64,000 nucleotides of DNA from Edaphochlamys debaryana (taxonomy: Eukaryota > Chlorophyta > Chlorophyceae > Chlamydomonadales). Of this stretch, positions 21,651 to 34,500 are shown piece after piece. Location: assembly GCA_016858145.1 (NCBI GenBank), contig JAEHOE010000051.1, positions 62,001 to 126,000 on the forward strand, in the 5' to 3' direction. The notes beneath the pieces were generated by a model that saw only the letters and a list, made by a program, of their open reading frames with translations, was not told the origin of the DNA and ran no database searches. The position numbers were made by a program, and so were the translations under genes. Position 1 is the first letter of the stretch; every line of letters begins with the position of its first letter.

Positions 21651-21896
21651 CCTTCCAGTGCAGCCTTTGCTGGCAGCCGCGTTTCCCGCGATGGGCGCGT
21701 GCTCCGGTCCCGGCCCGCTTTCCGGCTAAGGGGCTGATCCTTGTAGGTGCCAGGCAGGTGCTCCATGGCGGCTGTGCTCAGTGGGGCGCCGCGCCAGCCC
21801 TCGTTGGTCGCCATGCTGCTAAGTCTCGTTGCCGCGACGGGGTTGTTGGTACTAGGCATTCATCTAGCTATACACGATGTTTTTTTGTACCCACAC

Positions 21897-22672
21897 GTTA
21901 GGATGCGTTTGGTTGCCGTGGCGGGCACTGCCACCAGCCAGCGGTCCGTGTGGCGTACGCCCTCCGCCGTGGTCGCCCAGCTGTACGAGGTGTAAGCCTC
22001 CACAGTCAGCACCTCCACTCCGGGCAGCGACAGGCTGAGCTGCTGCTTCACGCCCTCCGACGAGAAGAAGGCCGCGCCGGGGATGGAGACGAGGAGCCAC
22101 TGGCGGGAGCGGTCCGCAGCCGAGTCAGCGAGGGCCCACGCAATCGGGCCCGCATCGCCAAAGGGAGACGGGCAGGACAGCGTGCGCGCCGTGCCGCCAA
22201 AGAGTGCATCCAGCCGAGTCTGGAGGCGCGCTGGGAACGCGATATCAAACCGCACCAGCGTGCCTGAGCCATCAGGCGCGGCGTCCCTGCGGATGCCATG
22301 CGTGAAGCCCGGGAGGCGGCCCAGCTGCTGGGCCAGGGCCGCGCTGGTCAGCGGAACGAGAACGTGGTCCTGAGCGCTAGCGATGAGCGAGCGCAGGTCC
22401 GGCCCCGAGAGGTCTTCGGGCTTGCGACCCGCGATGAAGACTTCAAGGCCAGCAGCGCTCCACGTCGGGTCCGCCAGGTGCTGCCGGAGCAGCGGCGCTA
22501 TCTCATCTGCTGATTCAGAAGCGCCAGGGCGCGGCCGTTGCCGCGGGCGCTTCTGCTTTTTGCCACCGGGCATCAGTCTGGAACCATCGATGCTCAAGTG
22601 GGGTATATTGGCACGCTCTATGGCTCTATTGGATCTATTGGATCTATCTTTAGTTTAGTTATAGTTTTAGGA
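21897..22672 (-). mobile_element. Internally deleted LINE copy (5' half of ORF1 plus 3' tip)
   Basis: It carries the LINE 5' leader and ORF1 from about 22573 (MPGGKKQKRPRQ) to 21918, almost identical to 42040-42700. It then jumps straight to the last bases of the LINE (CGCATCCTAAC, 21907-21897). About 5.8 kb of the element is missing. Confidence 0.75.
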
Positions 22673-22674
22673 AC

Positions 22675-24423
22675 TTGTTAGGATGCGGTGCGTTACAAGA
22701 GGCCCGACCCCCCTGCGAGGGCCGATTTGCATGGGCTGCAGCCCTTCAACCCCTTGCCCCCCAACCGAAGCCGGGAGCCGTCCTAAAGAGTCTTCTGGTC
22801 AGCGCACCCACCCTCTCAGCCAGTCACGTGCGCGAATCACCTAACAATCAAACACCAATCAGCACCACCGAGCCCAAGGGACAAGCAGCGCGGATCACAC
22901 CGAAATCACACGCAATCAGAGTCAGAGTCAGAAGCCTCGAGCGACACCCGGCACACCACCCGCCCCAAGGCATCAGAGCCCAGAAAGGGATGATCTGCGG
23001 GCACAGCGCCCCAGCCCCGCGGGCGAACACCCAGCAAGGCAAAGGACCAGAGGCGCGAAACAAAATCAGCTACAACCCGAGCACCAATGCGCCGCACAGT
23101 TCGGGCCCGCACCCGCCTGCCAGGCCCAGACCGCACCCCATACAACCATTGGCGCCCTCTCTCCATAGCCGCAACCGCGGCCAAACAAACAACATCCCAC
23201 ACAGGCTGTTGAATCTCATTCGTAGGGGGTTGAACCAACCACAAATTCGCAACCGACAACTCGACACCCCCCAGTTCGGTCATGTAGTCACGAAGCGTCT
23301 GGGCGACCGGGCAAGACCAAAAGTGATGCATCCGGGGGCCCTGACCCATAGCATGTCCACAAGGGCAACGCGGCATGCCTCCACAACCACCACCCGACCC
23401 AGCAGGCGCAGCGCCGCCCTCTTGCACAGAACCCAAGGCCCCCGACCCTCCCGAGCCCGCCCTGCCCGCCGCAGCCCGCCGCCGCCGCTCGTGCATAGCA
23501 AAGTACGAGAACCCGTTGAGGGCCAGCCGCCAAAACGGCTCTTTGTTCTCGTTCTCCCACCGCAGCCGCCAGAGCCGGGTGAACGTGCTCCGCAGCGTGG
23601 CCAGGGCAGCAGCAGGGGCTGGGGCGCCGCCGAGGCCCAGCGCCTGAGCCACAAAGGCGCCGTGCTTGGCGGCCAGAACGTCAAGGGCGGGCCCAAGCTG
23701 CAGTTGCGTGGCTGCCCGCACGGTCAGAGAGGCCGCGGGGACGACGGCAGCACCACAGCGCCACCCCACAGCGCCCAGCAGCTCCCGCCAGGCCGCCACG
23801 GCGGAGGGTGCTGCGGCAGGTCCGCCAGCCGCCGCAGCGCGCGCCGCCTCGACCCAGCCCGCAGGGAGGCGCGCCAGGAGCGCCGCAAAGCGCTCCAGGG
23901 CCGTCACGCCGTCCTGCAACGCCGCCGCCAGGGTCGAGCGGTCAAAGCCGCCATCATTGGCCGAGCCGAGGCGCAGCACACCCCGCAAGACTCGCCGCTT
24001 GTACAGAAGCGTCCAGCGCCGCCGGAGGCGGGGCGGGGGCTCTAGCCCCGGTGGCAGCGCAGCCCGCTGGGTGCGGATGACGCCAAGGGCCTCCCAGCAT
24101 CTGACGGCAACCCCCACAGTCACCAGGCCGGGGATGGCAGAGAGATCGGGGAAGTCGGCCTCAAGGCCCGCGCCGCCGCCGGCTAGGGCCGGCAGAACGG
24201 GGTTCCACCACAGGGGCGCCGCCACGCACCAGGGGCCGGGGGCCAGAGCCTCAGGGCGCACAACCTCCACGGGCGGCAGGCAGGTGAAGGCCAGCACGAG
24301 CCGGGAGAGCGCAGGGCAGTCCGCGGGAAGAGCCAAGCTGTAGGCCTCGGCGCCGGAGCGGGTGAGGAGGCCCAAGGGGTGGGCGCTGGGGCAGGCCCGC
24401 CGCAGCAGCGCGAGCGCCACCGC
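22675..24423 (-). mobile_element. LINE copy A, 5'-truncated (ORF2 C-terminal part and 3' tail)
   Basis: 1.75 kb matching the last part of the full-length element. The remaining ORF2 (24420-22906, 504 codons) ends with the Cys-His motif (CPCGHAMGQGPRMHHFWSC). The left end is the LINE tail GTTACAAG..., reading CGCATCCTAACAAG on the minus strand. It is truncated after GAGCGCCACCG, as are copies B and C. Confidence 0.9.
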
Positions 24424-24475
24424 TTGTTAGGATGCGGTGCGTTACAAGAGGCCCGACCCCCCTGCGAGGGCCGAC
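24424..24475 (-). mobile_element. 52-bp LINE tail mini-copy
   Basis: Only the last 52 bp of the LINE 3' end, between copies A and B. Confidence 0.85.
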
Positions 24476-26223
24476 TTGTTAGGATGCGGTGCGTTACAAG
24501 AGGCCCGACCCCCCTGCGAGGGCCGATTTGCATGGGCTGCAGCCCTTCAACCCCTTGCCCCCCAACCGAAGCCGGGAGCCGTCCTAAAGAGTCTTCTGGT
24601 CAGCGCACCCACCCTCTCAGCCAGTCACGTGCGCGAATCACCTAACAATTAAACACCAATCAGCACCACCGAGCCCAAGGGACAAGCAGCGCGGATCACA
24701 CCGAAATCACACGCAATCAGAGTCAGAGTCAGAAGCCTCGAGCGACACCCGGCACACCACCCGCCCCAAGGCATCAGAGCCCAGAAAGGGATGATCTGCG
24801 GGCACAGCGCCCCAGCCCCGCGGGCGAACACCCAGCAAGGCAAAGGACCAGAGGCGCGAAACAAAATCAGCTACAACCCGAGCACCAATGCGCCGCACAG
24901 TTCGGGCCCGCACCCGCCTGCCAGGCCCAGACCGCACCCCATACAACCATTGGCGCCCTCTCTCCATAGCCGCAACCGCGGCCAAACAAACGACATCCCA
25001 CACAGGCTGTTGAATCTCATTCGTAGGGGGTTGAACCAACCACAAATTCGCAACCGACAACTCGACACCCCCCAGTTCGGTCATGTAGTCACGAAGCGTC
25101 TGGGCGACCGGGCAAGACCAAAAGTGATGCATCCGGGGGCCCTGACCCATAGCATGTCCACAAGGGCAACGCGGCATGCCTCCACAACCACCACCCGACC
25201 CAGCAGGCGCAGCGCCGCCCTCTTGCACAGAACCCAAGGCCCCCGACCCTCCCGAGCCCGCCCTGCCCGCCGCAGCCCGCCGCCGCCACTCGTGCATAGC
25301 AAAGTACGAGAACCCGTTGAGGGCCAGCCGCCAAAACGGCTCTTTGTTCTCGTTCTCCCACCGCAGCCGCCAGAGCCGGGTGAACGTGCTCCGCAGCGTG
25401 GCCAGGGCAGCAGCAGGGGCTGGGGCGCCGCCGAGGCCCAGCGCCTGAGCCACAAAGGCGCCGTGCTTGGCGGCCAGAACGTCAAGGGCGGGCCCGAGCT
25501 GCAGTTGCGTGGCTGCCCGCACGGTCAGAGAGGCCGCGGGGACGACGGCAGCACCACAGCGCCACCCCACAGCGCCCAGCAGCTCCCGCCAGGCCGCCAC
25601 GGCGGAGGGTGCTGCGGCAGGTCCGCCAGCCGCCGCAGCGCGCGCCGCCTCGACCCAGCCCGCAGGGAGGCGCGCCAGGAGCGCCGCAAAGCGCTCCAGG
25701 GCCGTCACGCCGTCCTGCAACGCCGCCGCCAGGGTCGAGCGGTCAAAGCCGCCATCATTGGCCGAGCCGAGGCGCAGCACACCCCGCAAGACTCGCCGCT
25801 TGTACAGAAGCGTCCAGCGCCGCCGGAGGCGGGGCGGGGGCTCTAGCGCCGGTGGCAGTGCAGCCCGCTGGGTGCGGATGACGCCAAGGGCCTCCCAGCA
25901 TCTGACGGCAACCCCCACAGTCACCAGGCCGGGGATGGCAGAGAGATCGGGGAAGTCGGCCTCAAGGCCCGCGCCGCCGCCGGCTAGGGCCGGCAGAACG
26001 GGGTTCCACCACAGGGGCGCCGCCACGCACCAGGGGCCGGGGGCCAGAGCCTCAGGGCGCACAACCTCCACGGGCGGCAGGCAGGTGAAGGCCAGCACGA
26101 GCCGGGAGAGCGCAGGGCAGTCCGCGGGAAGAGCCAAGCTGTAGGCCTCGGCGCCGGAGCGGGTGAGGAGGCCCAAGGGGTGGGCGCTGGGGCAGGCCCG
26201 CCGCAGCAGCGCGAGCGCCACCG
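24476..26223 (-). mobile_element. LINE copy B, 5'-truncated
   Basis: 1748 bp, almost identical to copy A with the same truncation point. ORF2 remnant 26221-24707. Confidence 0.9.
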
Positions 26224-26275
26224 CTTGTTAGGATGCGGGTAGTACAAGAGGCCCGACCCCCCTGCGAGGGCCGAC
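26224..26275 (-). mobile_element. 52-bp LINE tail mini-copy, variant subfamily
   Basis: As at 24424 but with GCGGGTAGTACAAG instead of GCGGTGCGTTACAAG, a variant close to the tail of the element at 42786. Confidence 0.8.
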
Positions 26276-28023
26276 TTGTTAGGATGCGGTGCGTTACAAG
26301 AGGCCCGACCCCCCTGCGAGGGCCGATTTGCATGGGCTGCAGCCCTTCAACCCCTTGCCCCCCAACCGAAGCCGGGAGCCGTCCTAAAGAGTCTTCTGGT
26401 CAGCGCACCCACCCTCTCAGCCAGTCACGTGCGCGAATCACCTAACAATCAAACACCAATCAGCACCACCGAGCCCAAGGGACAAGCAGCGCGGATCACA
26501 CCGAAATCACACGGAATCAGAGTCAGAGTCAGAAACCTCGAGCGACACCCGGCACACCACCCGCCCCAAGGCATCAGAGCCCAGAAAGGGATGATCTGCG
26601 GGCACAGCGCCCCAGCCCCGCGGGCGAACACCCAGCAAGGCAAAGGACCAGAGGCGCGAAACAAAATCAGCTACAACCCGAGCACCAATGCGCCGCACAG
26701 TTCGGGCCCGCACCCGCCTGCCAGGCCCAGACCGCACCCCATACAACCATTGGCGCCCTCTCTCCATAGCCGCAACCGCGGCCAAACAAACGACATCCCA
26801 CACAGGCTGTTGAATCTCATTCGTAGGGGGTTGAACCAACCACAAATTCGCAACCGACAACTCGACACCCCCCAGTTCGGTCATGTAGTCACGAAGCGTC
26901 TGGGCGACCGGGCAAGACCAAAAGTGATGCATCCGGGGGCCCTGACCCATAGCATGTCCACAAGGGCAACGCGGCATGCCTCCACAACCACCACCCGACC
27001 CAGCAGGCGCAGCGCCGCCCTCTTGCACAGAACCCAAGGCCCCCGACCCTCCCGAGCCCGCCCTGCCCGCCGCAGCCCGCCGCCGCCGCTCGTGCATAGC
27101 AAAGTACGAGAACCCGTTGAGGGCCAGCCGCCAAAACGGCTCTTTGTTCTCGTTCTCCCACCGCAGCCGCCAGAGCCGGGTGAACGTGCTCCGCAGCGTG
27201 GCCAGGGCAGCAGCAGGGGCTGGGGCGCCGCCGAGGCCCAGCGCCTGAGCCACAAAGGCGCCGTGCTTGGCGGCCAGAACGTCAAGGGCGGGCCCGAGCT
27301 GCAGTTGCGTGGCTGCCCGCACGGTCAGAGAGGCCGCGGGGACGACGGCAGCACCACAGCGCCACCCCACAGCGCCCAGCAGCTCCCGCCAGGCCGCCAC
27401 GGCGGAGGGTGCTGCGGCAGGTCCGCCAGCCGCCGCAGCGCGCGCCGCCTCGACCCAGCCCGCAGGGAGGCGCGCCAGGAGCGCCGCAAAGCGCTCCAGG
27501 GCCGTCACGCCGTCCTGCAACGCCGCCGCCAGGGTCGAGCGGTCAAAGCCGCCATCATTGGCCGAGCCGAGGCGCAGCACACCCCGCAAGACTCGCCGCT
27601 TGTACAGAAGCGTCCAGCGCCGCCGGAGGCGGGGCGGGGGCTCTAGCGCCGGTGGCAGTGCAGCCCGCTGGGTGCGGATGACGCCAAGGGCCTCCCAGCA
27701 TCTGACGGCAACCCCCACAGTCACCAGGCCGGGGATGGCAGAGAGATCGGGGAAGTCGGCCTCAAGGCCCGCGCCGCCGCCGGCTAGGGCTTGCAGAACG
27801 GGGTTCCACCACAGGGGCGCCGCCACGCACCAGGGGCCGGGGGCCAGAGCCTCAGGGCGCACAACCTCCACGGGCGGCAGGCAGGTGAAGGCCAGCACGA
27901 GCCGGGAGAGCGCAGGGCAGTCCGCGGGAAGAGCCAAGCTGTAGGCCTCGGCGCCGGAGCGGGTGAGGAGGCCCAAGGGGTGGGCGCTGGGGCAGGCCCG
28001 CCGCAGCAGCGCGAGCGCCACCG
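26276..28023 (-). mobile_element. LINE copy C, 5'-truncated
   Basis: 1748 bp with the same truncation point as A and B. ORF2 remnant 28021-26507. Confidence 0.9.
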
Positions 28024-28869
28024 CTTGTTAGGATGCGGTGCGTTACAAGAGGCCCGACCCCCCTGCGAGGGCCGATTTGCATGGGCTGCAGCCCTTCAAC
28101 CCCTTGCCCCCCAACCGAAGCCGGGAGCCGTCCTAAAGAGTCTTCTGGTCAGCGCACCCACCCTCTCAGCCAGTCACGTGCGCGAATCACCTAACAATTA
28201 AACACCAATCAGCACCACCGAGCCCAAGGGACAAGCAGCGCGGATCACACCGAAATCACACGGAATCAGAGTCAGAGTCAGAAACCTCGAGCGACACCGG
28301 CACACCACCCGCCCCAAGGCATCAGAGCCCAGAAAGGGATGATGTGTGGGCACAGCGCCCCAGCCCCGCGGGCGAACACCCAGCAAGGCAAAGGACCAGA
28401 GGCGCGAAACAAAATCAGCTACAACCCGAGCACCAATGCGCCGCACAGTTCGGGCCCGCACCCGCCTGCCAGGCCCAGACCGCACCCCATACAACCATTG
28501 GCGCCCTCTCTCCATAGCCGCAACCGCGGCCAAACAAACAACATCCCACACAGGCTGTTGAATCTCATTCGTAGGGGGTTGAACCAACCACAAAGTCGCA
28601 ACCGACAACTCGACACCCCCCAGTTCGGTCATGTAGTCACGAAGCGTCTGGGCGACCGGGCAAGACCAAAAGTGATGCATCCGGGGGCCCTGACCCATAG
28701 CATGTCCACAAGGGCAACGCGGCATGCCTCCACAACCACCACCCGGCCCAGCAGGCGCAGCGCCGCCCTCTTGCATAGAACCCAAGGCCCCCGACCCTCC
28801 CGAGCCCGCCCTGCCCGCCGCAGCCCGCCGCCGCCGCTCGTGCATAGCGAAGTACGAGAACCCGCTCGT
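28024..28869 (-). mobile_element. LINE copy D, 3' fragment left of the foreign gene segment
   Basis: LINE tail and end of ORF2 up to GTACGAGAACCCG, where LINE sequence stops. The missing continuation resumes at 31504 after about 25 lost bases. A 1-bp deletion near 28296 shifts the last codons of ORF2. Confidence 0.85.
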
Positions 28870-31503
28870 AGTCCAGAGAAAAGCTTGGGAATATCACCCG
28901 CTTGAGTGTCTTGATGGCCAGGCTCGGCGCATCAGCCCAAAGCGAAATGACCAGGGCGGGAAGGTTCACGTTTGTGGTAGACATGTGAATCAGAGGCTTG
29001 ACACGCGTGCTGTTGGTGCTGCTGTTGCTGGGCCTGGGGATGGTAATGTTGGCCTTCAAGCCAAGGCCTTGGAAACGCGCGCTGCAGAGGGCCTGCAGCC
29101 CCACACCGCTGATCGCCCGCAGCGTCATACCAGAGAGCGTGAGGCCCTTGACCAGAGTAATGTCTTGAGATATCTGGGGGCAAGCAGTCGATCGAGGGGG
29201 TGATTTTTATTAGTTGGGCAGCCTTCCGGGTGGCAGCATGTAGTTACCAGCATGGCTCAACAGAAATCCAACGTACATCAAAATTGAGGTTCGACAGTGC
29301 AGACCCGGCTGCGTCCTTGACTTGCATGGCGCAAGGTAAGTTGGAAAGAGACAGACTGGGGAGGCTGAGGCCAAACTTGAATGATGTGCCGGTGGACAGC
29401 GGTGTTTTGGACCCCCCTGACAGGCGCAAGCCTGCAGGAAGCATACGAATACCGAACAGCATTATTATGAGCGGCGGGTTTGCAAAGGGCATCCGATTCG
29501 GGTCGGAGCCGTTCAGGCCCTGATAGATCCCGCTCAAAACGTGCTTACTTTGCACGATGGACGCCAGCGAGCCGTTGGCGCGAGGTGAAGTGGTGCTGAA
29601 CGACGGTGTGCCAATGGAGAGCAGGGAGGACGTGTCGAATGGCAGCGACAGGCCCAGCTTGCTGAGCAGCGATTCGATTTTGATTCCACCCGGGATGCCC
29701 ACGCTGCCAGACAACAGTCCTGAGCGGTCAAACACCAGGTCAGCAAAGACTCCACCGCCGCTGCCGCTTGATGAGCCGTTTGAAAGCACGCCAAACACGC
29801 CTGTGCGCATACATAGAGATGCAACGGCGTCACAGAAGGCACAGAACTGGATTTCCTTGAGTTCTTCACACCATACGAGATGTGTGAGCCGTGCGAATGA
29901 GGGGCCTGTAGGCTGCGCTGCCATCTGGCTTCAAGCAATCAAGATTGCACCCTACATACGTGAGGATAGGTCGGGCGTGTAGAGCCGCAGGCTGGGGAAG
30001 GTGTAGCTCGAGGGGAAGAAGTCGGGAACCGTGATGCTGCTGCCGCTGCCGCCAAACTTGCTCAGAAGGCCCGACACCAGCTTGCCCAGGTTGGCAGAAG
30101 GCAGGGTCGTTGATAGGAGGGTTCGGCGTGTGGTCCGGTTTGACGTAGCGTTGAAGACCTTGGTCAGGTTCATCGCCACCGAGCACGCCTGGCCCATGGC
30201 ACTGCCGGCGCCAGAGGCGGCAAGGTAGTCTCCGCGCACGTTGGTCGACATGCGCAGGTCTGTGATCGTCACGGCGCCGTCCAGGAGCTGTACGTCCGTC
30301 ACCACATCCACGAGGAGGTTGCCCGCCGTGTACGTGAGGGAGGCCACCACGTTGGTGATTTGCAGGTCGGGGCACGTCAGTGTCATGCTGGCGCTGATGT
30401 TGCGGGTGGCCGTGTTGACAAGGAGCTGGAGGCGTGTTGCCGTGCACGCCCCGCCAAACAGTGGCACAGACCCGGACACCTGAGGCAGCAGAAGGGTCAC
30501 ACAAGCAATTTAGAGCATTTAAGGGTTGCAACGGGCAAGATGAAGGGCGCATCCGAAAGCAGCAGCTGGCCGGATTGCTTCATGGCATTATGCTTCTGCG
30601 CTGCGTCGGACACATCCAACACCACTCGAGCAGTGAAACCAGACCCGTGCCTGAACTACTAGGTTCTGCTGGATTTGCTTCAGCCCCCCTCCCACTCATG
30701 CCATCCGCCCAAGAGCCACCCAGGAGAGCTAGGCGCCTCGCTCTTCACCCACCACGATGGGGATCGTTGTGGCGTTCATGCTGCCAACAGTGATCGAGGC
30801 GGTCACGTTGTTGATGCTTAGCTCGGGGACGCTCAGGGAGAAACCAGCAGACGTTGCAGGCTTGACCACCGTCCCGTTGGGCAGGGTGTAGTTGGAAGAG
30901 CCTACGGGCAGGAACGGCAAGGTAGCAGCGAGTTCCAACGTGAGGCACCCGCCCAGCACACCAAACAACGGCAAACCCATTCATACGGCCCAGCCAGACT
31001 GTTGGTTATAACGCTAAAAGCAGGCCTGCTGCTGAGGTTAGAATTTTACACTCTTAACGTGTAAGCTCAGACCAGAACCCCCGCCCTGCTGCATGCCAAC
31101 CTCGCTCGATAGGCGGACCCACCATTCTTGGGCGTTGGGATGTATTCAAAGAACGCCCCGCATAGAGTGAAGGAGTTGGACGGGACGGGCAGGTCCAGAC
31201 GCATGCCGCTGATCACGTCGGCCAGAGTCAGGCAGCCGTCGCCTTGCTCGAAGCGGAAATAGCGCAGGCTGCCGTTGTTGTCGACCCCAAACGACAGCGC
31301 CAGCCCGTTGGTGAGCGGTCCGGCCTGGGCATAGTACTGACCTGTAGCACAAGAAAGCAAGGGGGGAACGCACACAGCAAGAGGTAGGGCGCGGAGGGGA
31401 TTGGCTCGAGGCCCGCTGTGAGGATACGCAGAACTATGGCTAAACATGGCTATGTATCTAGAGGTCATATCTAATGCAGCAGACACAAGCCCGTCTTTCC
31501 TTT
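28870..31503 (-). pseudogene. Multi-exon gene fragment embedded in a LINE
   Basis: Minus-strand exon-like blocks: 31341-31133 (acceptor GCTACAG; includes LADVISGMRLDLPVPSNSF), about 30985-30748 (LTLELAATLPFLPVGSSNY), about 30480-29966 (ISASMTLTCPDLQITNVVAS), about 29810-29545 (GGIKIESLLSKLGLSLPF), 29530-29245 and about 29176-28870. Blocks are hydrophobic, Ser/Thr-rich and carry many N-x-S/T sites, as in secreted or cell-wall glycoproteins. I do not recognise the family. Both ends are joined to LINE sequence and the last block reads into it, so this is a piece of a gene without its own start or end. Confidence 0.6.
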
Positions 31504-34500
31504 CTTTCTTTGTTCTCGTTCTCCCACCGCAGCCGCCAGAGCCGGGTGAACGTGCTCCGCAGCGTGGCCAGGGCAGCAGCAGGGGCTGGGGCGCCGCCGA
31601 GGCCCAGCGCCTGAGCCACAAAGGCGCCGTGCTTGGCGGCCAGAACGTCAAGGGCGGGCCCGAGCTGCAGTTGCGTGGCTGCCCGCACGGTCAGAGAGGC
31701 CGCGGGGACGACGGCAGCACCACAGCGCCACCCCACAGCGCCCAGCAGCTCCCGCCAGGCCGCCACGGCGGAGGGTGCTGCGGCAGGTCCGCCAGCCGCC
31801 GCAGCGCGCGCCGCCTCGACCCAGCCCGCAGGGAGGCGCGCCAGGAGCGCCGCAAAGCGTTCCAGGGCCGTCACGCCGTCCTGCAACGCCGCCGCCAGGG
31901 TCGAGCGGTCAAAGCCGCCATCATTGGCCGAGCCGAGGCGCAGCACACCCCGCAAGACTCGCCCCTTGTACAGAAGCGTCCAGCGCCGCCGGAGGCGGGG
32001 CGGGGGCTCTAGCGCCGGTGGCAGTGCAGCCCGCTGGGTGCGGATGACGCCAAGGGCCTCCCAGCATCTGACGGCAACCCCCACAGTCACCAGGCCGGGG
32101 ATGGCAGAGAGATCGGGGAAGTCGGCCTCAAGGCCCGCGCCGCCGCCGGCTAGGGCCGGCAGAACGGGGTTCCACCACAGGGGCGCCGCCACGCACCAGG
32201 GGCCGGGGGCCAGAGCCTCAGGGCGCACAACCTCCACGGGCGGCAGGCAGGTGAAGGCCAGCACGAGCCGGGAGAGCGCAGGGCAGTCCGCGGGAAGAGC
32301 CAAGCTGTAGGCCTCGGCGCCGGAGCGGGTGAGGAGGCCCAAGGGGTGGGTGCTGGGGCAGGCCCGCCGCAGCAGCGCGAGCGCCACCGTAGTCCAGGGC
32401 GGTGCGAACGGCAGGAGCCCACAAGCGCCCAGCAGCAGCCGAGCGGCCAGCACCGCATGCCGCCCACGCACGTGCTCCACCAATGGCAGGAGCCCGAAGC
32501 CGCCCAAGCTCGGGTGGAGGGCGAGGCACGTACCGCTGACCCCAGCCCCACGGCGCGGGGCCTCGGCAGGGGCACCAGGCGGAACGGCCCGGTCGACAAC
32601 GGCCGAGACTGCTTTGAGGAAGGCCTCTAGCTCGTCTTCAGGCGGCAAGCCAGAGAACTCAAGGTGGTAGAGGACTCGGCTCACCGCATAGCCACTGGCA
32701 GCCGCCGCTCGGCCAAAAGCGGAGAGAGGCAGGGACGCGATCCGGGGCAGCACCTCAAGGGCGGCCGCCAGGGAGGCAGAAGGCAGATCGTTGGTGTTCG
32801 AGAAGCGGACGCCCAGGGTCTTGGGGTGGCGTACGACACGCATGTCGAGGATCCGGACGGGCCCCGGCTGTGGTGGTACCGAGGCCGAAGGCCCAGCCCG
32901 CAGCGCCGCCACATACGCCATAGCAGCCCACGCCGTTTCCGCCCAGTCAACACACGTGCCAGGCGTCTGCGGCCCCATTGCCAACATTTCGCATTTCTGG
33001 ACGTTGAGACGCTGCCCCGAAGCCTCGTAGAACCGTTCCATGGCTGACCGGAAGGAGGTCAGGGAGGTGGTGGCAACGAAGGCGGTGCAGTCGTCAGCGT
33101 ACTGAGAGGCGGTCTGGCGGAGCGCCGGGGGCCCCAGGCCGAACCCTTGGCTCCGCAGCCACGAAAGCAGCGCCTGCGCCACCGCCAGGTAGAGCAGCGG
33201 CGCCAGCGGGCAGCCCTGACGCACCCCGGCGGTGAGGGGCACCCAGGAGGAGAGATGGCCGTTGACGATGGCGGCCGCTCGCGTGCCTGTGTGCAGCCGC
33301 CGCACCCACGCCAGGAAGCCCGCGCCCACCCCAAGCTCCTCGAGACAGGCGAACAGGAAGTCGCGGTCCACGGTGTCGTACGCCTTGTAGAAGTCCAGGA
33401 ACAACGCCCAACCGTCAGCCCCAAAGGCCCGGAGCAGGGCGGGCAGCAGCTGGAGGAGGAGGACGTTGTCGGCGATGCGGCGGAGGCGGAGGAAGGCGGT
33501 CTGCTCGGGGGCGATGACGTCACCAAACACAGGGAGGAGCCGCTGCACCAGGACGCGGGCAAGGGTGCGGTAATCCGTGTCAAGCAGCGTGATGGGCCGG
33601 TAGTTGGAGGGCTCGGTGGGGTCGCCAGCCTTGAAGAAGGAGGAGATGACGCCGTCGAGGAAGCCGGCAGGGACGGAGCCAGAGGGAAGGATGGCGGAGA
33701 ACACGCTGGCAAGCAGGGGTGCAAAAAAGGCGGGAAACTCTTGGTACAGCTCAACCGGCAGGCCGTCAGGGCCGGGAGCGCGGCCAGCAGGCGAGGCGGC
33801 CAGCGCAGCCGCCACCTCAGAAACCGTGACCACGCTGCTGCCCAGGGCGGCGAGGCCAGCGGGTGCACAGCGGCGGCCTGCAGCGCGCAGCGCTGCAAGG
33901 ACGGCCGCCCGGGGCCCAGCAGCAGCAGGCCGCGGAGAGCAGACGCCGCTCCAGTAGTCAGCGACCACCTGGGCCATGCGGCGGGGGTCGCTGGTGATGC
34001 CACCACCCGGGCAGCGGAGCGCTGCAATACGGCGGCAAGTGCCACGCGGCCGCACAAGCCGAGTGAGGGCAGGTGAGGGCCGCTCGCCGGATTGGAGCCA
34101 CGCCAGGCGCGTCCGCCGGGCCAGGCCCTGCGACGCATGCCTTGCGGCGGCAGCGGCCTGGGAGCGCGCCGCCACTGCTTGGGATGCTGCGGCCGCGGCG
34201 GCGGCGGGCGTCGCTGCCTGCTCCACAGCTGCGAAGGCCGCTTCCGCAGCGTCTGCAGCAGCAGCCTCGACCGCGGCGGAGAAGACATGCCGCCGCCGCG
34301 CAGCAGCACTGAGCCGAGAGCACAGGCGGGACAGGTCGGCTTTGAAGCGGGGCCACCACCGCAGCAGCTGGACGGGACCCGCCGGGGCGGTGGGCGTACG
34401 GAGGGCGAGCCAGTCGTGCAGCTCGGTGCGCAGATCCGGAAAGTCCAGGAAGTGGAGGCGGGCGCGGGGGAGGCCAGGCCCAAGCGGTGAGGCAGCGGGG

